From positions 1 to 39,396 of the forward strand of contig JADGJG010000127.1 of assembly GCA_027596195.1 (NCBI GenBank): 39,396 nt of DNA. The letters run 5' to 3'. Position 1 is the stretch's first letter. Each line of letters begins with the position of its first letter. Shown here piece after piece: positions 1 to 10,645 of the stretch. The position numbers were made by a program, and so were the translations under genes. The notes beneath the pieces are model-generated. The model searched no databases. It was given only the letters and a program-made list of their open reading frames with translations, and had not been told where the DNA came from. Origin of the DNA: Podochytrium sp. JEL0797. Its lineage: Eukaryota > Chytridiomycota > Chytridiomycetes > Chytridiales > Chytriomycetaceae.

Positions 1-135
1 TTTGGTTTTGGCCCGGGGGGGGGTTGGGGTTGGTTTTTTTTTTTTTTTTTTTTTTTGTGTGGGGGGGGGTGCCCCCCCCCCCCCCCCCCCCCCCCCTTTC
101 CTGATACCGTATTTTTTGGATTCATTAGGACAGCA
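1..135. other. Low-complexity window edge with homopolymers
   Basis: The first 135 bases hold a G run (15-23), a T run of about 23 (34-56), a second G run (61-69) and a C run of about 25 (72-96). Base use is unlike the rest of the window. The stretch just before 136 ends in a possible splice acceptor (CAG at 132-134), so part of it could be the end of an intron of the LARP1 gene. Long G and C runs at a sequence end usually mark where an assembly stopped. No gene is supported here. Confidence 0.6.
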
Positions 136-2129
136 ATGTCAACCACCGCGGGGCTCCCCACCACCACCACCACCACCACCAGCACCAGTCTCCCGTCTCC
201 CCCTCTTTCTTCCCTCCCAATCCACAGCAGTTCTTCCCTCCCCAACAACAAGTCTCTCCCACAAACCCTTTCTTCCACCACTCTGCCCAACACCAGTACC
301 AGCAACAACCCTACGTCCCTTTTGTCCAACACATCCCCATCCAGCATCACTACCGCGCCGATGCGCACCCAGCAGTTGCAAAAGGGGGTGACGAGTCCGC
401 CGCAGAGTCCGGTGCAGGGGAAGGAGGGGAAGTTGGAGGGCAGTAAGGGTGTGGAGGAGGAGGAGGGTGGCAAGTGGGAGAGTGTGGGGAAGAAGGCGGG
501 CGGTGGAAAGGCGGTGGGTGAAAAGAAAGTGGTTTCGGTGGTGGTTGAGTCGGAGGAAGGGGAGGATGAAGTGAGTGAGGAGTGGGTCAAGGTCAAGAAG
601 CATCACAAGAAGGCCGCCGGGCGAGGCGGCGCCGTGAGTGATTCTGGGGAAGAGTCGGAGGAGGATGGAGATTTGATGTTTGAGTTGGAGCAGGAAGCGG
701 ACGCGATTCTTGCGAATGGGAGGAAGGAGGACGGGGTTGTTGTTGGGGATATTATGGAGATTGGGTTTAGTGAGGAGTTGCTTGGGATGATGGACGATTG
801 GCAGGACTTTTCGGACGAGGATATGGAAGGGCTCATGATTGTGACGCAGCATCTCGCGCCGAATCACAACCATGAGCATCATCACCATGCGGATGTTCCT
901 TTGCCTCCGTCTGCGTCTTTGGGCGGTGGGTTACCCACCGCGCCGTCGGTCAAGCCGGATTCGCGGTTGGCTCCGAAACCGTTCCAGAATCTTCCGCCGC
1001 GCAAACACAGCACGGTGCCCTACGACCGCAACACGAAGCAGAACGAAATCACTGAAATGATCAACGAAGGACTTTATATCTACCAAAAGGACTTGAAACG
1101 TGCGGCCATGAAGGCGGGGTCCATGTCATCTTCGATTACGAGCTCGTTGGAAGCAATGGGCGCGTTGCGACAACACCATCCGCATGAGAACGAGAAGGTG
1201 CAGGTTGTTCAGCGGGAGGGGAAGGACGCGGTGGATGCTGCTGGGCCTGCGGGGATTTATTCGGTTTCTGCGGGGAGGGAGAAAGGGATCAAGGTTCCGA
1301 GTGCTTCTTCTGTGCAGACGAGACACTTTTGGGATTCGACGAGTGCCGCGAGTCCACCTGTTGGGTGGTTGATTGGGGGAGCGGGGATGTCGTTGGGGGC
1401 TTCTGGAGCGAAGGTGGATGGTGGGCGGAGGGGTGTGCCTGCTGTGGGTGCACGTGGTGGTGCGTCAGGTTCGTATGGGACTTCGCCGTCGGTGGCTGGA
1501 GGAGGTGGGGGACCGAGTGTGGGCAGAAGTTTCAAAGAGTTCCATGCGTTCCAACATCCATCGTATGAGTTGTTGAAGGAGAATGGGTTTATTCAGTTGA
1601 AGTATTTGAAGTATCATGCGAGAGCTTTGGCGGGTATGTGCTTTTTTTTCTTCTTTTTTTGGGGGGGAAGTTGCCCGACTGATTCCTTGTTTTTTGATGT
1701 GAAAAAGAACGCGAAACCCTCGGCGCAGGAATCAGCCCCGAAATGAACACCCTCTTCCGCTTCTGGTCCCACTTCCTCCGCGAACGTTTCAACCGCAAAA
1801 TGTACCACGAATTCAAAACCTACGCGCACCAAGACGCTCTCCAAGGACACCGATACGGCCTCGAATGTCTGTTCCGGTTCTACTCGTACGGCCTCGAAAC
1901 GCATTTCCGGTCGGACCTGTTCAAGGACTTTATGGACATGACGGTGATGGATATGGATGTGTTGGGGCACAAGTATGGGTTGGAGAAGGTGTGGGCGTAT
2001 TTGCATTATCGGAAGGATAAGAAGCGGAGACCGGAGGTGGATGGGATGGTTGTGGAGAGGATAAAGAGGGAGTTGGTGGGGTGTAAGAGTATGAATGATT
2101 TTAGGAGGGTGCATCGTAATAAGCACTGA
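136..2129 (+). CDS. LARP1: LARP1-like RNA-binding protein, C-terminal part (5' partial)
   Basis: Exons 136-1633 and 1708-2129 (intron 74 bases, GT-AG) give 639 residues with continuous frame. The last 170 residues are the DM15 region of La-related protein 1: a [12 protein letters not shown] start, then [18 protein letters not shown], then [15 protein letters not shown], the signature repeats that bind the 5' cap of TOP mRNAs in animals. Upstream, the segment from LMIVTQHL to [11 protein letters not shown] matches the conserved LARP1 linker, and PPVGWLIGG matches another linker motif. The La motif and RRM expected N-terminal to this are not in the window, so the gene starts upstream; the ATG at 136 is only the first in-frame methionine. 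The region 136-1540 is otherwise low complexity (Thr/Pro, then acidic). In animals LARP1 controls ribosomal-protein mRNA translation downstream of TORC1; that role here is inferred. The splice was fixed by the residues ERETLG bridging the junction. Confidence 0.9.
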
Positions 2130-2477
2130 TGTTTGAGGTGTTGCGAGGGATGTGGGGTCGAGAGAGTGGTGTGATGGGGTTGAGTGGGAGGGGGGGTATT
2201 GGGGATCTCGTTTTTTTTATTTTGTTTGGCTGATGATGAGGGGAGTTGGTGAGACTATTTCTTCTAGTTTTTGTTTTTTTTTGTTTTTTTTCTGCGCACA
2301 ACCACTGAAAACAAAAAAATAAAAAAATGTGGAGTTGGATTCTTTTTTTCCTATATCTTTTATTGAGAATGTGAGGAGCTTATGCGCGCGCTCAGTTTAA
2401 TTTTTGTTCTCTTTTCACATATTCACTATTTTTGGGCTCGACAAAACAAATCGAACCACAACGACAATTAATTCTAT
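2130..2477. other. Convergent intergenic region, LARP1 to CEP120
   Basis: The two flanking genes end towards each other here. The stretch is rich in T and A runs, with AAAAAATAAAAAAATG near 2314-2329, and would hold both 3' ends. No coding signal or RNA gene was seen. Confidence 0.6.
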
Positions 2478-4390
2478 TCACCGAGCTCTTAACAAATTCC
2501 CAATCCGCATATCCAACTCGCGAATCAACCCATCCTCGCGACTATATACCCCCGTATTCACCAGCGAATCACGCTCATTCACGAGCCGTTCAATTTCCGC
2601 AACCACGCGTGGATCCAAGTTCGCTGCCTGACTCGGTTTCAACATCCCAGCCGCTTCCCCAGTCTTTTCGCCACGTTCCCCGCCCACGCGACGAGTTTCC
2701 GCCTTGTCACTCTCATTCTGCTGCTGCTCAACACCCTTCTTCAACCGCTCAATCTCCCTCCGCATCCCATCCACAACAGAACGCTCATTCTCCATCGCCC
2801 CGCGTTCGTCTTGCGCCCTCCACCTCACTTTGGCGGATTCCATTTCGCGTTGACCACGCCGCAAGCGGTCTTCAACTTCAAGTTGAAGCGCTTTTTTGGT
2901 CGACGCAAGGTCCCGAAGCGTACGAATCCAATGCGACTTGTAATGCCGCTTCGACGCCTCCAGCTGCTCCGCCCGCCGTTCCGTCGCCTTATTCAAAGCC
3001 ACCACTTCCCTCAACTCTCTCCTCACACTCGCCACCGCTTCCTCACCCCCACCCGGCCCATTCAACTTGGCCCCCATCGAAATAACACTCTTGCGATACG
3101 ATTCATACTCCTCCTCCACCTTCTTCAACTTCCTCTCAATCTCATCCCGCTCCTTCACAGCCCTGACCCTCCCCGCCTCCGCCTCAATCCCTTTCCCCCT
3201 CTCCAACTCCACCCGCGTCCGAAACTCCTCCCCTAACCGCCTCGACAAATCCTCCACCTCCTGCTCCTTCCGCACAACATACCGCTCCACCTCATCCCTC
3301 CTCCTCCCCACCTCCTCCTCCCCGCGCCGCACAGCCACCTCCCGCGATTCAAGCTGCCCCAAAATCTCCCTCACCCCAGTCTCAAGCGTCTCCAACTCCG
3401 CCACGCGCACACGCACAGTCTCACTCCGCGCCGCATCGCGGTCTTGGAACTCGCGCGTGAGTTTCTGCACGAGGTTTTGCTCGAGTTGCGATAAATGTTG
3501 CTTGAACTTGACAAGCTCCGTCTTTTTCCACACCGCAATCTCAAGCGCGGCGCGGTACTCTTGCGTCTCGTGGAGTGATTCTGAGCTCCCGCTGCTTTCA
3601 CTGGGAGACGGTGCACGGTGATGATGAAGCGTCGTGAACGTCGGTGAAGCACCGCGGTGAGGCGACGGGATGGGTTTACGTAAAGGCCGAGGGGAAATTT
3701 GCTTCGGGGCAGCTGAAATGGTTTGCTGTTCGAGCAACGTGTCGTCCGGAACGGGTCCGAAATCTTCCAACGACACCACCACACGCAACATCCCCGCCTT
3801 TTTGACACGCGCGGGAGACGCGAGGGCCGCGTCGGGATCTTCTGAACCCGTGGTTGAAACCATTGGAACAAGCAGATCCGCGCTGTGAACACCACCTCCA
3901 CCCCCCTCACTCATGACTCTGCTCAAATCAACGGTACACAGGCCCAACAACATATCCTTCGTATATCGATCCGGTTTGACCCACATTTCAATCGAGAGTG
4001 GAACCGCCTCCAAATACGTCATGAGACGTTGTGGGCCCATGACGAATTCGAACGCCGTGAAGGCGTGGGGGATGGTGAGTGTCGTGGTTGCCCGAGCCGC
4101 TTGGATTGGCGGGTGTGTAGAGATGGGGGCAGTGGTGCCGAAGGGGGGGTATGTGTATTTGAGGGTGAGTGTGCCGGTGGGGGTTGGGGAGAGGGAGTGG
4201 ATGGAGCGGAGGTCGATGGAGAAACGGTATTGATGCCATTGCGGGGTGGGTGCGGGGTGTGGAGTGGGTTGGAGGATAGGTTGGTCTTGTGGTTGGGTGT
4301 AGGATTGCTGATTTGGTTGCGGTTGTTGCTGTTGCGTATAAATAGGTTGCGGTTGCTGCTGGTAGGAATAAATAGGTTGCTGCTGAAGTG

Positions 4391-4421
<31 letters not shown>

Positions 4422-6347
4422 TTGAAAGGGGTATGGCCCGTCTGGGATCTCGTTCGGTCTCATGGGTTGAGGTTGCCGCAAGGGACCCGACTCGTCCACA
4501 AAACCCTCTTCCAATTCCTCCGGAAACGCGACTCTCCGCTCAGCGAATTCGGGAGACCTCCTCGGAGACGGACCCACCTCATCCTCCTCCTCCTCCTCAA
4601 ACAATTCAAACTCATTCCTCTCATACGCCTCCTCCTGCCCCTCCCCTTCCTGCGCAACATTCGTCCCCAATAAACTCTGCTGCGGCCCCCCATTCTCAAC
4701 CTCAACCAAATCCGCCTGCAAATCCGGCACAATAATCACACTCACACCCAACCCGGCCACCTTCCCATCCCCAGAAACCGGCAACTCCTCCCGCGCGTCG
4801 TAAAACACAGTCACCTTCTCCAACACGCGACAAGCCCTTTTCCGACCCAAAATAGCCTGCGGATTCGAACTCCGAAACACGCGTTCCATTGTCGGTGACT
4901 GTGTCCGCGAAACACTCGTTTCATCCGCTTCCCCAGCTTTATGCCGTCTCGACTCAATCGCTCCCATCCCTTCATTCTCCTCACCACCACCTCCTCCTCC
5001 CTCCTGCACGTCCGAATCATCCACAGATTCCATCACCCCCGCGAACGGAACCTCCGTGAACCCCAACACGCTTCCATCCTCCGCGCGACATAGACAAACA
5101 ACAAGGACCTCCACATCCGCCAGGAACCGTGTCAATTCGTGTTCCGAAGCGCGGATGCGGAAGCTGATGCGTTCGGAGGGAAACACGGGGTTCGCGAGGT
5201 GCAAGAACGGAGTGGTGGTGATGCTATTCCCGAGAAAGGTGTAGCTGAAATAATATCCTGCTGATTCATCTTCTTCGCGATCGTCTGGATTGTTGTCAGT
5301 TGTGGTGGAGGGTGGGGACAGGAGGGACAGGTTTTCGGCAAACGCGATGGTAAAGTTGAGGAGCCAGTTGGGTCCGTTGAAGCCGATTTGGTAGCATCCA
5401 GTTGGAGTGAGTTCGATGGGGAGGCCTGAGGTTGTTGTGAAGAGAGTTTGGTTTTGGTTTTGTTGGATCGTCGTTGGAGGGGAAGATCTGCCGCTAAAAC
5501 AAAGTCAGGCATGAATAGAAAGCCACTTAAGGAAAGAAAGCACACCTTTCAGCATCAGGATACAGCTGCAAACGAATCATTTTGGGCGAACCCAAAACAA
5601 CCGGTTTTGTCACGGACGCGTTCGACTTGCTTCCCTTCCTAGCCCCACCAACCCCCCTCCCCGCTGCCGCCAACACTCTCGCCTTCTTCCCCGGCACCTT
5701 CACCACCCTTGGATCCAACGATCCAGTCGCAGCCGGCGAATTCGCTTGCGCCGAGGACAAGGGCGCAACGGAAAAGGCCAACTTGATTTCGGGACGAAAC
5801 ACGGCCGAGGGGGTTTTGGACCCGCCCGTGGAGGTGTTGATGAGTGGGTACCATCCCCATGCTGCGTCTTTTTCAACTTCAGGGTCGGCATTCCATTTCG
5901 GGGTTGACAGGGACGAAGCGGTTCTGCGTGTTGTCTTCAATCAACAGATTCCGGGCGGTGAAACCCACAACGATAAACTTACCGCAGATCCAGCATAATG
6001 TACCCAATCTGCACACGTTGGTTGCTCGCCGTATCAATAGCAAAACACGCGAGCTTGAGCTTAGCGCGCTGTGTGCGCAGGAAGGCGAGCGGTTTAGTTT
6101 GCATCTGCCAGGCGAGGTCTGTGTCCCAGACGGGGTCATGTGAGAAGGGGGTCGGGTCTGTGGTTAGGATCTCGTTGTTGAAGCGGCATTGGGCGTAGAG
6201 TTTGGTGGTGGCGGGTGCAAGGGTCGGTGGGAGGTGGAAGTGGCGGCCTGGCGATAGAGAAGTGAGAGGGAGGGTGGGAGATTTCTAGGCAGAGGGGTTA
6301 CCTTCGCGCACGGTGACAAGCACCGTGTGCATCGTGGGCGTGTTCAT
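2478..6347 (-). CDS. CEP120: CEP120-like centriole assembly protein
   Basis: Four exons on the minus strand, 6302-6347, 5983-6247, 5546-5923 and 2478-5493, give 1234 residues with all phases matching; introns are 52-59 bases. Animal CEP120 is a daughter-centriole protein with three C2 domains and a C-terminal coiled coil, needed for centriole elongation and ciliogenesis. The same order is visible: an N-terminal C2 (about 1-150, with TPKWNADPE), a second C2-like block (about 240-400, with YYFSYTFLGNS and FRIRASEHEL), a glutamine-rich linker (about 585-650), and a third C2 (about 650-770) with the characteristic YTYPPFGTTAPISTHPPI and MWVKPDRYTKDMLLG. A long charged coiled coil follows (about 875-1180). 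The start ATG at 6347 precedes a short first exon whose residues (HTVLVTVREG) begin the C2 fold. The linker carries a CAG-type repeat. A centriolar gene points to a flagellated organism. Confidence 0.9.
4325..4425 (-). repeat. Polyglutamine-coding CAG/CAA repeat inside CEP120
   Basis: On the minus strand a run of CAG/CAA codons encodes about ten uninterrupted glutamines, followed by further Q-rich blocks separated by Tyr and Pro. It lies in the linker before the third C2 domain, which is normally short, so it is probably a disordered, length-variable insertion. Confidence 0.8.
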
Positions 6348-6761
6348 GACCGAGTTGTTTTGTTTGTTTCGATTTTTTTTTCGAACGCGTCGAAGACTTT
6401 CCGCAATCAGCATATGAAAGAGGGCAGCGCTGGATCTTCCATTTTGGATTGATAACCCCTGAAACGCGTTTCCCTCGATGGCGACTTGATTTTTCTGCTC
6501 CCTTTTCGATTCAAGTTTTCAATCTCGTTCTGCTCCTCAACGACTTGGAGTTTGCTGTAGCATTCGCTAGACCGCTCACTCCACGCGCATTGAATCCATT
6601 GGCGGAACCTGCGCCCTCTTCCGACCGATTCCATTCCAGTACGGCCACGATTTAAAAAAAGCGTGAAATTGGGGCAATCCAACACACGAACGAATCTTAC
6701 TTTATGGATTTTTATTCTACGGTTGTTTTTTAAACCCGCCCTCTTGGGGCTGAAAAATTAA
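6348..6761. other. Intergenic region with possible remnant of a receptor tail
   Basis: The stretch lies between the CEP120 start codon and the stop codon of the upstream receptor gene, both on the minus strand, so it holds the CEP120 promoter and the receptor 3' end. A minus-strand open frame (6407-6685) contains NEIENLNRKGSRK at 6491-6529, close to NSIENLNRQGSKK in the receptor tail (7023-7058). The differences are mostly in third codon positions. It may be a relic of a duplicated receptor 3' end; expression is not shown. Confidence 0.35.
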
Positions 6762-9700
6762 TTAATGTTCATCGACCGAGTCCATGTTCCTCGTAGAACA
6801 AATTGGCACTGGCGGTTGAACCATGCCCGGTTGACCACTTCCTGCAGAAAATCTTTTCTTGGACGCGGTCGGCGTGTTTGGCAAAGTAGAAGCACGAACG
6901 ACACCCACCCCCATCAAACTGCTGCTCCTCTGCAACGTCTTTGTCGAAGGGTCCGTTTGCTGACTGCTAGCGACACCAGAGGCAGGACCACTACAACTCG
7001 TGTCCATCACAGAGTTTCTCTTCTTGCTTCCCTGCCGGTTCAAATTCTCAATCGAGTTCCCCTTCTCGCTCCCTTTTTTGCCATGACGAGAAGACCCGCG
7101 ACCCGATGTAACGCCGCCAGTACCACTCGCACCAAATCCACTATGAGAAGCTCGACTGGAGCTTCCTCCGCCGTTCTTTTCGAGATACTTTGCTTGCCAC
7201 GCGCTGAACCCCCATCGAAGCACATGCAGCACGGCAGGAAGGATCAAGAGAAAGGTCACCATGCCTTCAATGCTTGTGTGATTCGATTCCAGCGTGCTGA
7301 GGTTCAGCGCCATGAGAATGAGCCAACACAGAACGATTTCGCGGTTCATGTAGGCTTCGATTCCAAAGAGGTACGGCTGCACGTAGATTCTGATGAAGCT
7401 TTATATTTGGAGCATGATTGAGATTAGATACTATGAGAGATCAAATCCAGAAACTTACCAAACCACCGCCAAAATGCAAACATACGCGAATCCAATCCCG
7501 TCAATCTTCCCAATCAACATTTGGAAAATCAGCACAAGGAATCCTCTCTCCCAAATCAAAAGCGGTCCCATGAAATAGTACGACTTTCTGTAATCCGCGT
7601 ACAACGTCATATTCAATTCGTCGAGAACCGTCAGATTCTCCTCATTGTACTTGAGCTGACCGGCCTTATTGATGCGATACAACTTCCAAATCAACAAGGA
7701 CGGATAAACCCCCAACAGCAACACAAGCACAAGAATAGCAAATATGGCAGCCGGCAAATGCACCTTGTGAAAACACACAGCGTCGGGAGCCTGAAAGTCC
7801 ACCGAGACACCCATCAAGTTGCGACAGTCCAAAATGGCCAAACAGGCTTCCACGAGCGGCATGAGAACAAATGTAACCACAATTTGGAAGATGCGGAGGA
7901 AAATGACTTTGATGGAGACGTGTTTTGCATGGCCTGGAAGGTATTGCAAAAGTTTGTCCATCAGGGCCGGATAATACTGCTTCATGGCTTGTGCAGTAAA
8001 GTAGAGAATGGCCGTGTGGATGAAAAAGAGGCACGGCAACACGAAACGAAACAGCTGCTTCGAAACCCCAGACAAAGGAGCAGGGCAAGACGTGGCCATA
8101 CCATCCAAATCCAAACTCGCGAGGGCTAAAAAGTTTTCGAGACTTTCCATACCCTTGAAGTGGGAAATGTTGATTTTAAAAATCAGATTCACGACTTGGA
8201 AGTAGAACAGCAACAGGTCGATGGTGGGGGTTTCATGGGCAGGCACAAAGAGAAGGAGAAAAGTGGCTACAAACGAGCCGAGGACAAGGAAGAAGATCAT
8301 GACTCCGTAATTGGAGCAGTCCATGCCTACAAGTCGATTTTTAATATATCTTCAGAGAGAGGGTGTCGCATTGGTTCCTCACACTGGCTTTTCCAGAGGT
8401 AGTGTCCTGGCGTAGAGCACGTGGTACAAAGATTTCCGCTGAATCCTGGCGCACAGCTGTGCTCAGGAGGACAGCTGGGTTCTAAACGAAGAAATTAAGA
8501 CTTGAAGGTGTGATGCAAATAAGGAGAGCAATACCATCACAGCAAGTGGCACTGTATGGGCAGTTATAAATGTCCGGGTGAGTGAGGTTTTGAGCATAAT
8601 TTTGGGGGTTAATCCAATATCCGGTGAGTGCGTTCACTGAATTACAGTCAGATGGTGAGCGTTGATTAAAAGAATATTGGTTTGGCTGTACCTTCGTAAC
8701 CTCCTGGACATACTGCATCACTTGGACATTGAGAACAAGGATCGCCGGACACTGTCCAACTGAAAGTGTTTGGAGGGCAAACCAAACAAATGGCGATGCC
8801 ACTTGACATGTAGAGGCCTTCACCAATAGGACACGTTGCTGTAGAATGTATGGCATGAGCGAGGAAAATAGCCACCATAAAAAGTACACCATACTGATAA
8901 TTTTGGGCGGTTCTGGAATCCACGAACTCCATTCCTTTTCATTTTTATGCATCCAGTCGCAAACAGCCACATCATAAGTCCAATTGTTATTAAGCATATT
9001 CACGAGCATTTGATTGATTTCGTTATCTCCAATGGTGATCATGGAAAGAAGGTTCACAACGTCAGGGAACGACGTTCCAAAATCAAAACCAGTCGCTTTG
9101 GTGATGATGGTCGTTGGCTCGTCGCTTTCGATGGGAGTATCCACGTTGTTAACGAGCCATTTCTGGTATTGTCCATTGTCGGAATCAGGAAACATGAGTC
9201 GCGTGACGTTGTGCCTATTCAATTTTCGGTTTTCATTCTCACAATTTTTGGGAAACACTCACGTTGCAACAAACGAAGACGGTTTCTACAAGAATAAAAG
9301 TCTAATGAGTCAAAAAGCAGAAAATGAATGCGAAACAACAAACCCAATTGTAAAATATGAACGCCGTTCTGTTCGCCAGCGCTTGTTCAACAAGAGGCGT
9401 ATAATTTGGCCCAAGCCAAATCAGCTCTGCATTGATTTGAAGACCATCAATCATGCGCTCATAGTGGTATTGACTCCTGAGAATTGTGCCATAAATTTCA
9501 GAAACGGACTTCGTCGGATCACAAAGTCAGTTGCAAAACGCACCAGGTCGGATCGATATGCCACATTGGCAGAAATTTGCTTTCACTAGCCGGTGTCCAC
9601 CAAGACGGGTGGTATGTCCCATTCATGCAGCCTTTCACTATATTGTTGCAAATGGGCGTTCCATCCGGGTTCACCTGCAAAAAAACAAACGTAAGAAATT

Positions 9701-10534
9701 ATCCCCCGATTGCACCAAATAACTCACATAATAATGCGGCTTCCACGTCTGTTTCGCCATCAAATCAACTGCAATCGGATTCTGAAAGAACCGCCACCAA
9801 TCGAACGCAAGCGTGGGATTCTCATCAGCCAGCCAGGTCGGGATGTACATCCCCGAGCGCCCACTGTAGCCTATCGACCCATGATCAAACCAAGTCACGG
9901 GAACTCCCGTCGTCCAGAGCTCCATTACGACATCGGAGATACCGGCTTGCAAACGTGGACCGTCAACGTTGTCGTATCCTCCCGTGTATTCAGTGTATCT
10001 GATGTCGAAGCCCATAATCTCGTGAGCCAGTCGGTAGAAAATGTTGGTGGCCAGTCGTGCAGAATCCCAAGCATCCTGGCAAATTTCGAAATTTGTCCGA
10101 ATCAAAATCGGCGTTCCAATGCAAACGTAAAACTGAATAAAAAAAATACCTGTTCAAGCTTGATCTTTGGTTTGCTTCCCTATTTGAATGATTTATGCTA
10201 AGTGAGAAGGTGGGGGGGGGGGGAAAGGTGACTGATCACAACTCACGGTGTAATTGCCAAACTTTTCCCAACCAAACCGCGATCCGTTCCAACATTGAGA
10301 GAAAGTCATGTTATCTTGCAACAAATCTGCCGTTAGCTGTTCGAAATACGTGCTATTGATCGTGGTGATGTTGCTGAAACTGGACAAAAACCCTGATTTG
10401 CTGAACTGGCTCGGGAGGTTCGTCGCGCCTTCTTGTCTGTTGATCGCATCAGGGTCTGTCAAGCTGCGACGCCCTAGCATCGGATGCTGATCTGTAAAAG
10501 CCACAAATGCTACAAGAAGAACAAGCCACGACAT
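6762..10534 (-). CDS. Betaine-type binding-protein domain / Cys-rich / multi-TM receptor
   Basis: Eleven exons (10247-10534, 9728-10132, 9544-9674, 9344-9476, 9263-9285, 8895-9214, 8692-8838, 8535-8636, 8383-8481, 7459-8326, 6762-7398) give 1050 residues with every phase matching. Order: signal peptide (MSWLVLLVAFVAF); residues about 90-435 resemble the ProX/OpuAC glycine-betaine-binding fold (TPILIRTNFEICQDAWDSAR, SGRSGMYIPTWLADENP, a late FIFYNWKPS); a cysteine-rich stalk (about 434-555) in GCC2/GCC3 or TNFR style with repeated CPxG and CxxC; 8-9 hydrophobic segments (about 556-880) including a YYFMGPLLIWERGFLVLI block like TRP-like channel families; and a Ser-rich cytosolic tail (880-1050). 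Many NxS/T sites fit an extracellular front half. It probably sits in the plasma membrane and senses or gates in response to a small, perhaps quaternary-amine, ligand; ligand and output are inferred. The 23-base fifth exon is a microexon. The last intron uses an AAG acceptor because the nearby CAG would create a stop. Confidence 0.75.
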
Positions 10535-10645
10535 CTTCAAGTGTGGCAAGAAATGGGTGACAATTCCGATCACAAAAAAATATAGCGGAAAACTGCACAC
10601 GCGCTTTAACCAAAATTTTAATAAAAATATAATCCAAAAAAGGCA

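Noticed and set aside
1..60. Telomeric repeat at the window start (TTGGGG-like pieces)
   Set aside because: Only two imperfect copies next to pure homopolymers; no regular array, and the other end shows no match.
139..888. Long open frame on the minus strand opposite LARP1
   Set aside because: Composition is Leu/Arg/His-rich as expected from the antisense of Glu/Ser/Gly-rich coding sequence; no domain, and the plus strand is clearly LARP1.
3067..3621. Plus-strand open frame inside CEP120
   Set aside because: Ser/Thr/Arg-rich translation typical of the antisense of coiled-coil sequence; no start context or domain.
6762..8326. Classic class C GPCR
   Set aside because: The membrane part shows 8-9 hydrophobic segments and a TRP-like block, and the outer domain is betaine-binding type rather than the usual receptor Venus-flytrap.
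9509..9543. A 35-base intron in the receptor ectodomain
   Set aside because: Too short and with a poor acceptor; the intron 9477-9543 ending in TTCTCAG keeps frame and gives a normal length.
10133..10149. A 17-base intron that would add a ten-codon exon at 10150-10179 of the receptor gene
   Set aside because: Too short to splice; a single 114-base intron (10133-10246) joins the same conserved residues in frame.
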